A DNA stretch of 33,255 nucleotides from ARS1285 sp038045965 (lineage in GTDB: Archaea; Nanobdellota; Nanobdellia; Pacearchaeales; GW2011-AR1), in the NCBI GenBank assembly GCA_038045965.1, contig JBBSXD010000031.1, positions 1 through 33,255 on the forward strand. Reading direction: 5' to 3'. A program made the translations under genes and the position numbers. Shown in pieces: positions 28,416-33,255 of this stretch. Numbering within the stretch: position 1 is the stretch's first letter; each line of letters opens with the position of its first letter. The notes below the pieces were generated by a model, which had not been told where the DNA came from, did not search any database, and saw only the letters and a program-made list of their open reading frames with translations.

Positions 28416-29948
28416 ATGGTTAATCCCATAAAAATTAATTTAAATCCAAATATTCCTCCATTACCAAGGATAGCAGATAAAACAAAAATAAATGTGAGGT
28501 ATGTTTTAATAAGCCCTTATGTAAGTGTGCATATTTATTGGAGTAAAAAATATCAGGAATTGATTTATGAAGTTGAAGAACCGATTTTGAATGAAAATGA
28601 AAAGAAACTTTTAATTGATTTAGAAAAGAATCTAGAGCAATTTATTAATATAGACTTTGTTGTTGAGAAGAATATTGAATCTATTATAGATTATATTCAA
28701 AATAATTCTATTAGATTGATACAAGAATTAGGGTTGAATGTAAGCGAAGATAGTTATAATAAAATATTTTATTATTTATTTAGAGATTTTGCAGGGCTTA
28801 ATGAAATGGAGCCTGTGATAAAAGATTATTTTATTGAAGATATTGAATGTAATGGAAAAGATACTCCGGTATATGTTGTACATAGACTTTATAGAAATAT
28901 GAGAACTAATATAAGTTATAATGAAATTGATAAATTATCTAGTTTTGTGGAGAAGTTGGCTCAAAGATGTGGAAAATATATTTCTTATGCAAGTCCTATT
29001 TTAGACGGAAGTTTGCCTGATGGAAGCAGAGTTAATGCTACGTATACAAAAGATATTAGTTCTAGAGGACCTACATTCACAATTAGAAAGTTTACAAAAA
29101 TTCCCTGGAATCCTACACAATTACTTAACATGGGAACCTTGAGTCCTGAAATGCTGGCTTATTTTTGGATTTTATTAGAACATAAATCAAATATATTAAT
29201 TGCTGGTGGAACTGCGAGCGGAAAAACAACTTTATTAAATGCTATAGCTTTTTTTATTCCCCCAGAATCTAGAGTCGTAAGTATTGAAGATACTAGAGAA
29301 TTAAATCTCTCAAGAGAAAACTGGCTTCCTAGCGTTACAAGATCTTCTTTTGGCTCTCAAAAAATAGGTGAAATAGATTTATTCAGTTTACTTAAGAATA
29401 GTTTTAGACAAAATCCAGATTATGTTATCGTTGGAGAAGTTAGAGGACAAGAGGCATTTGTATTATTCCAAGGAATGGCCTCTGGACATTCTTCTATAGG
29501 AACTGTTCATGCAGATTCAGTAGACACTTTAATAAAAAGATTAGAAACACCACCAATTAATTTATCTCCTACATTGATAAATATATTAGATTGTGTAGCT
29601 ATTATGACTCATGCTATTACAAATAAACAAGAAACAAGAAAACTAAGAGAGATAGTAGAAATAGTAAATGTAGATCCTAAAGGTATTGCTTTAACAAATA
29701 CTCCATTTATTTGGAATCCACAAGATAATTCATTTTACTTTAAAAAAGACAGTAAAGTATTTCAAAAAATTAGTGGAAGATTCGGGACTGATGTAGATAG
29801 TTTAAATAGTGAATTAAAGATAAGGTCAATCTTATTGTATGAAATGCAAAAAAGAAAAATTCTTGATTTTGAACAAAATCAAAAAATAATCAATCAATAT
29901 TATAAAAATCCTAAGGCAGTTTTAGAAGCCTTTGGAATAAAAGTTTAA
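28416..29948 (+). CDS. type IV pilus / archaellum-type secretion ATPase
   Basis: 510 residues from ATG 28416, chosen because AGAGGT lies just upstream and TTTTAAATAG (~28371-28380) would give a short leader; ATG 28395 is also open. The N-terminal domain (about 1-170) precedes the core. Walker A is IAGGTASGKTTLLNA (about 261-275). The Asp box has SIEDTRELN, Walker B is DYVIVGEVRGQEA (about 332-344), and the His box is GTVHADSVDTLIKRLE. This is the GspE/VirB11/FlaI superfamily, archaeal pilus-type motor ATPase powering filament assembly from the cytoplasm. Adjacent platform genes confirm a pilus motor, fitting the five pilins upstream. Confidence 0.93.
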   Translation: MVNPIKINLNPNIPPLPRIADKTKINVRYVLISPYVSVHIYWSKKYQELIYEVEEPILNENEKKLLIDLEKNLEQFINIDFVVEKNIESIIDYIQNNSIRLIQELGLNVSEDSYNKIFYYLFRDFAGLNEMEPVIKDYFIEDIECNGKDTPVYVVHRLYRNMRTNISYNEIDKLSSFVEKLAQRCGKYISYASPILDGSLPDGSRVNATYTKDISSRGPTFTIRKFTKIPWNPTQLLNMGTLSPEMLAYFWILLEHKSNILIAGGTASGKTTLLNAIAFFIPPESRVVSIEDTRELNLSRENWLPSVTRSSFGSQKIGEIDLFSLLKNSFRQNPDYVIVGEVRGQEAFVLFQGMASGHSSIGTVHADSVDTLIKRLETPPINLSPTLINILDCVAIMTHAITNKQETRKLREIVEIVNVDPKGIALTNTPFIWNPQDNSFYFKKDSKVFQKISGRFGTDVDSLNSELKIRSILLYEMQKRKILDFEQNQKIINQYYKNPKAVLEAFGIKV

Positions 29949-29963
29949 TAAAAAATAATTAAT

Positions 29964-30146
29964 ATGAAAAATATAAATATATTGGATTTACAAGAACTAC
30001 AAATTATTGCTCAACTAGTAGATAATATTGAAGGGATTATTAATAATCTGGAAAGTGCATATAATAATAAAGAGGCCTCTATTTTTGAACAATCTAAAAA
30101 GAATATTCTAAATTCACAAAAGAAAATAGAAAATATTTTAAAATGA
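29964..30146 (+). CDS. small helical protein in the pilus operon
   Basis: 60 residues (MKNINILDLQELQIIAQLVD...), entirely helical and heptad-like with LESAYNNKEASIFEQ then KKIENIL. It has no membrane segment. It starts 15 bp after the ATPase stop and overlaps the next gene by 4 bp (ATGA), so it is a bona fide operon member. It could be an accessory coupling ATPase and membrane platform, or a coiled-coil partner for the helical N-terminus of the next protein. No homolog is recognised. Confidence 0.68.
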   Translation: MKNINILDLQELQIIAQLVDNIEGIINNLESAYNNKEASIFEQSKKNILNSQKKIENILK

Positions 30147-31483
30147 GTGATGAAATTAGGGATAATATAAAGCAAATGAAAGAAATAATTAGAGAGCTTT
30201 ATGTATTCTCTAAACAATATGAATCAATTAATAATTTTAAAATTGACAAAGAAACTGAGAAAGATAAAAGCTTCCTGGAAGAGATTATAATTAATTTAAA
30301 AAATCAGCTGAAGATATTAAACAGAGCTATGCCAGCTTTAATAAATAGAATTGGGTTTTATAAAGAATTATCAACAAAAGATGAAGTTAAAAAATCAGAA
30401 GGAGATAATCTTGTTAGAGTCAGATACAAATCTGAAAATGGAGAGAATATAGAAGTGATAATTATCAATAGTGATAGGGACAAATTCTTAGAAAATTTAA
30501 GCAAAAGCAGATTAGCCATACAGAAAATTAAGAAAGATATATATCAAAATCAAAATTATTACAAAGAGCCAGGATTATATATAAAATTGTCAAATAAAAT
30601 ATTTAGAGAATTCTCTGATAAATTGGTATCTTTGGGTTATTTTACTAAGTTGAATAGAGTTTTAAGAAAGATAAATTCAAGGTATGTTATATCTAGTTAT
30701 GTTTCTATGATGTTTTTTAGCATGCTTATTTTCTTTTTTTTATCTATATTATTATTTTTAATATTACTATTTTTAGATATTAGTATTATTTATCCTTTTA
30801 TCAGTTCTCATCAAGAACCATTTTATTTAAGATTTATTAAATATTTTTGGATTATTTTAGCAATTCCATTTACTTCTGGAATTTTATTTTATTTTTTTCC
30901 TTTTAGTGAGGCAAAGAATATAGGAAACAAAATAGATCAGGAATTGCCTTTTGTTACTATACATATGTCTGCAATAGCAAGTTCTGGATTAGATCCTATA
31001 AGTATATTCAAGATAATTTTAAGTGGAGAAGATTATGAATATACAAATATAGAATTTAAAAAAATACTGAATTTAATTAATTTCCATGGAGAGAGTACTG
31101 CAAATGCTCTGAGAAAAATATCTTTATCTACTCCTTCGCAGAAGCTTAAAGAATTATTAAATGGATTGGCAGTAACTATTACCTCTGGAGGAGAATTAAG
31201 TGATTTTCTTAATCAGCATTCAGAAACAATGTTGTTTGATTATAAACTACAAAGAGAAAGAAGTAATAAAATTTCTGAGACTTTTATGGATATTTATATT
31301 AGTATAGCCATAGCTGCTCCAATGATATTATTAATGATGTTTGTGATAATAGGAAGCACTGGATTAGTTGGAAATTTTTTAAATTTATCTACAAATTCTA
31401 TAAGTATTTTATTAATATTATCTATAGTTGTATTAAATATTTTTTTCTTGCTATTTTTAAAAATAAAACAGCCCACTATATAA
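30143..31483 (+). CDS. pilus platform membrane protein 1 (TadC/FlaJ/GspF type)
   Basis: 446 residues. The N-terminal ~170 residues are cytosolic, helical and charged. Membrane helices follow near 190-215 and 232-255 (FLSILLFLILLFLDI; FWIILAIPFTSGILFYF), then a cytosolic GspF-like domain (EAKNIGNKIDQELPFVTIHM, IASSGLDPISIFKII, SGGELSDFLNQHSETML), and two C-terminal helices near 375-400 and 415-440. This is the archaeal FlaJ/TadC layout, in which the platform contacts the ATPase. The long N-terminal extension is unusual compared with short GspF proteins but normal for archaeal FlaJ-like proteins. Confidence 0.86.
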   Translation: MSDEIRDNIKQMKEIIRELYVFSKQYESINNFKIDKETEKDKSFLEEIIINLKNQLKILNRAMPALINRIGFYKELSTKDEVKKSEGDNLVRVRYKSENGENIEVIIINSDRDKFLENLSKSRLAIQKIKKDIYQNQNYYKEPGLYIKLSNKIFREFSDKLVSLGYFTKLNRVLRKINSRYVISSYVSMMFFSMLIFFFLSILLFLILLFLDISIIYPFISSHQEPFYLRFIKYFWIILAIPFTSGILFYFFPFSEAKNIGNKIDQELPFVTIHMSAIASSGLDPISIFKIILSGEDYEYTNIEFKKILNLINFHGESTANALRKISLSTPSQKLKELLNGLAVTITSGGELSDFLNQHSETMLFDYKLQRERSNKISETFMDIYISIAIAAPMILLMMFVIIGSTGLVGNFLNLSTNSISILLILSIVVLNIFFLLFLKIKQPTI

Positions 31484-31484
31484 A

Positions 31485-32399
31485 ATGGATAATCAAATTG
31501 AATTAAAAAAGAAACAAATTAAAATTTTAGGGTTCCCTATAAATAGAGCTGAGGTAACTGGAATAGTAATCGCTATTATAATTTTAATTAATGATTTTAT
31601 TTTTTTTAGAAATACTAATCTTTTTTATTTTGTAGGAGGTATAGCTTTTGTTATAGCTGGTTTTCCTTTTTTTCTTTATATAATTTTTGAGAGCAGTTCT
31701 TTAAGAGAAAAAGAGAGTATGTTTTTGGAATTTTCTAGAAATTTAGTTGATAATGTAAAAGCTGGAACTCCAATAAGTAGAGCCATAATTAATTTAAAAT
31801 CTAAAGATTATGGAGAATTAAATCCTTATATTAATAAATTGGCAAATCAGATTTCTATTGGAATTTCTATTAAAACTGCATTTCAAACTTTTGCTGACGA
31901 TCTTAACAGCCAGACTATTTCAAGAGCAATAACAATTATAAGTGAATCTGAAAAAGCTGGAGGGCAGATAGAAGATATTTTGGATTCTGTTGTAAATTCT
32001 ATAAGCCAGATAGAAAAACTAAAAAAAGAAAGAAGATCTGTAATTTATAATCTAGTTGTTCAAGGATATATTATTTTTCTAATTTTTATATTAATTATGC
32101 TTGTTATGGAATTTAAAATTTTACCTATAGCTACTAATTTATCTGAAAGTGTAGGGGGAATTTCTGGAAATGAAATTATAGGAGAATTGGGAACTAGTTT
32201 AGGTGGTAGTGGCAAGGTTGCCAGTGCTGAGGAATTAACCAGACCTTTTTTATGGTTTTTAGTAGTACAAGGATTTTTTACTGGATTAGTAATAGGAAAA
32301 TTGTCTGAAGGAACGATTAAACCAGGATTAAAACATAGTTTTATATTAGTTACTTTAGCATTATTAATTAATACTGGAAGCAAAGTATTTATTGGATGA
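31485..32399 (+). CDS. pilus platform membrane protein 2 (TadC/GspF type)
   Basis: 304 residues. Two N-terminal helices (about 24-45 and 50-69), then a cytosolic domain with EFSRNLVDNVKAGTPISRAI and SRAITIISESEKAGGQIEDI (GspF family), then helices at about 195-215, 255-275 and 280-300. The second half has a Gly/Ser-rich loop (GGISGNEIIGELGTSLGGSG) outside the membrane. It starts 1 bp after the preceding stop. Two platform proteins in tandem, like TadB/TadC or the paired archaeal pilus subunits, form a probable heteromer with one ATPase. The operon ends here. Confidence 0.88.
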   Translation: MDNQIELKKKQIKILGFPINRAEVTGIVIAIIILINDFIFFRNTNLFYFVGGIAFVIAGFPFFLYIIFESSSLREKESMFLEFSRNLVDNVKAGTPISRAIINLKSKDYGELNPYINKLANQISIGISIKTAFQTFADDLNSQTISRAITIISESEKAGGQIEDILDSVVNSISQIEKLKKERRSVIYNLVVQGYIIFLIFILIMLVMEFKILPIATNLSESVGGISGNEIIGELGTSLGGSGKVASAEELTRPFLWFLVVQGFFTGLVIGKLSEGTIKPGLKHSFILVTLALLINTGSKVFIG

Positions 32400-32470
32400 T
32401 TTTTAGATTTAGTCGTATCTTTAAAGTGATAATTAGAAAGGTTTTTAAATAGTTTAATATTAAAAAAATT

Positions 32471-32908
32471 ATGGAAGATAAAGATTCAATTTCATTTGCG
32501 AGAGAAGGATTAGATGAAGCTCAAAATAAATTGATAGATGCTTATTTATCAGAAATTAGAAGTTGCTATTTATCTCTTAGTGAACCAATGGGCAAAATAA
32601 CCTTACAAGAAAGATTAGAATGTATTGTAAATTCTATTAGAAGAAAAGATTTTACAAATCTAAAGATATCTTATGTTAAAAATAAGTATTCGGCTTTTAA
32701 TCCAAATGAAGCTAAAAAAATTAGGGAAAATTTGGGATTGACAATAGATAAATTAGCAGATTCATTAGGATTTAATAGATCTGGTGGTGTTCAGATAAAT
32801 GGATATGAAAATTGTAGAAGAATTCCTGGTAACCCTCCAAGAGGCAAAGTCCCAAAAGCTTATCTTAACTGGTTAAAAGAAAATGGATATAATCCTTTTA
32901 ATCTATAA
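32471..32908 (+). CDS. XRE-type helix-turn-helix protein
   Basis: 145 residues. The N-terminal half is helical and unknown. The C-terminal part reads FNPNEAKKIRENLGLTIDKL then ADSLGFNRSG, an XRE/Cro-like HTH (ARxxRexLGLTxxeLAxxLG), followed by YENCRRIPGNPPRGKVPKAYLNWL. TTTTTAAATAG lies about 25 bp before ATG 32471, so a leaderless start is expected. It lies 71 bp after the pilus operon and could regulate it, but that is only inferred from position. It ends one base before the convergent UMP kinase gene. Confidence 0.72.
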   Translation: MEDKDSISFAREGLDEAQNKLIDAYLSEIRSCYLSLSEPMGKITLQERLECIVNSIRRKDFTNLKISYVKNKYSAFNPNEAKKIRENLGLTIDKLADSLGFNRSGGVQINGYENCRRIPGNPPRGKVPKAYLNWLKENGYNPFNL

Positions 32909-32909
32909 A

Positions 32910-33255
32910 TTATTCTTTATCTATTATTGTTCCGACAAAATGTTTCTTGTTGATTAAATTGTCTAAATTTTCTGTACTTTCGTCTATTATAAAAGTTTTG
33001 ATTTCATATTTTTTTATTATCTTTGCTGCAGATTGATCAAGGACAAAATGTTGTCCTGGCTTGAATTTTAATTTATTTGATTGTTTTAGAAATTCAGAAT
33101 AAGAAATTTCAGGAATAAATTTAGCTGAATGATTGGTTTTTGGATTCTTATCATATAGTCCATTTATATTTGTCATATTTATAAAATCTGAATTAAAAGC
33201 TTTTGCCAATTTTGCTGCTGTTGAATCAGAAGTTTGTTTCTTTTCATATCTTAAA
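32910..33255 (-). CDS. pyrH: UMP kinase, archaeal type (5' part beyond window)
   Basis: The frame is open to the right edge. It reads TSDSTAAKLAKAFNSDFINM, TNINGLYDKNPKTN and EISYSEFLKQ, then FVLDQSAAKIIKKYEIKTFI. T-D-x-x-A...TN-x-x-G-(V/L)-Y-D-K-(D/N)-P is the C-terminal signature of archaeal uridylate kinase (amino-acid-kinase fold), which phosphorylates UMP to UDP with ATP. The first ~100 residues, including the phosphate loop, lie outside the window. The TTG at 33209 is not the start, since conserved residues precede it. Confidence 0.88.
   Translation of the reverse strand, partial: LRYEKKQTSDSTAAKLAKAFNSDFINMTNINGLYDKNPKTNHSAKFIPEISYSEFLKQSNKLKFKPGQHFVLDQSAAKIIKKYEIKTFIIDESTENLDNLINKKHFVGTIIDKE

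Noticed and set aside
1..33255. CRISPR array or cas genes
   Set aside because: No regularly spaced 20-40-bp repeats and no Cas-like proteins seen; the only direct repeat is the 127-bp-period duplication next to tRNA-Leu.

Overview
The window is very AT-rich archaeal DNA, most likely from a small-genome DPANN archaeon of the Pacearchaeota/Woesearchaeota (Nanoarchaeota) type. This is inferred, not proven by a marker tree. The evidence is: diphthine synthase, an archaeal-type UMP kinase, a TrmB regulator, a 7S-like SRP RNA, many class III (archaellin/pilin-type) leader peptides and archaeal pilus motor genes. Most genes also have an AT-rich TATA-like box about 24-28 bp before the start codon, which implies leaderless mRNAs. 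Shine-Dalgarno motifs appear only at a few internal or second starts. The sequence contains a 100-N scaffold gap (20876-20975), so it is a draft or metagenome assembly.

Layout. 1-5972: part of a secreted acidic-repeat protein, a DUF2283 protein, a DUF4258-like gene carrying a palindromic insert, a two-gene pilin-like operon, a DUF488 protein, diphthine synthase, an HTH-nucleotidyltransferase/HEPN pair and an AI-2E-family permease. 6067-10281: an unknown protein, then a leader region with an isoleucine-rich mini-ORF and a hairpin plus U-tract, a 27-codon ORF with a strong SD, isoleucyl-tRNA synthetase (ileS) and a RimI-like acetyltransferase. 10452-13671: a TrmB regulator with an upstream mini-ORF, a VapBC module with a frameshifted toxin, a broken small gene and a MiaB-like tRNA methylthiotransferase. 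13722-20496: argS, a 2-oxoglutarate/Fe(II) oxygenase, a zinc ribbon, a frameshifted HEAT-repeat gene, a gene disrupted by the second palindromic element, thioredoxin reductase and an ion channel.

20549-23960: tRNA-Leu(UAA) followed by a direct repeat of its 3' end around the assembly gap, a nucleotidyltransferase/HEPN pair with an in-frame amber stop, SRP RNA, and a type II restriction-modification locus. 24114-32399: five consecutive pilin-like genes, a HepT/MntA module, an unknown protein, and a pilus motor operon (ATPase, a small helical protein, two polytopic TadC/GspF-like platform proteins). The window ends with an HTH protein and a partial UMP kinase.

Three themes stand out. First, the ileS leader has the parts of a leader-peptide attenuator: a leaderless Ile-rich peptide, a hairpin, a U-tract and a possible competing helix. 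That mechanism is well known in bacteria; I know of no established archaeal example. Second, the window is rich in small two-gene toxin-antitoxin-like modules with palindromes over their promoters, and in genes broken by single-base shifts, in-frame stops or palindromic insertions. Third, a large pilus locus puts an ensemble of divergent pilins next to a complete motor.
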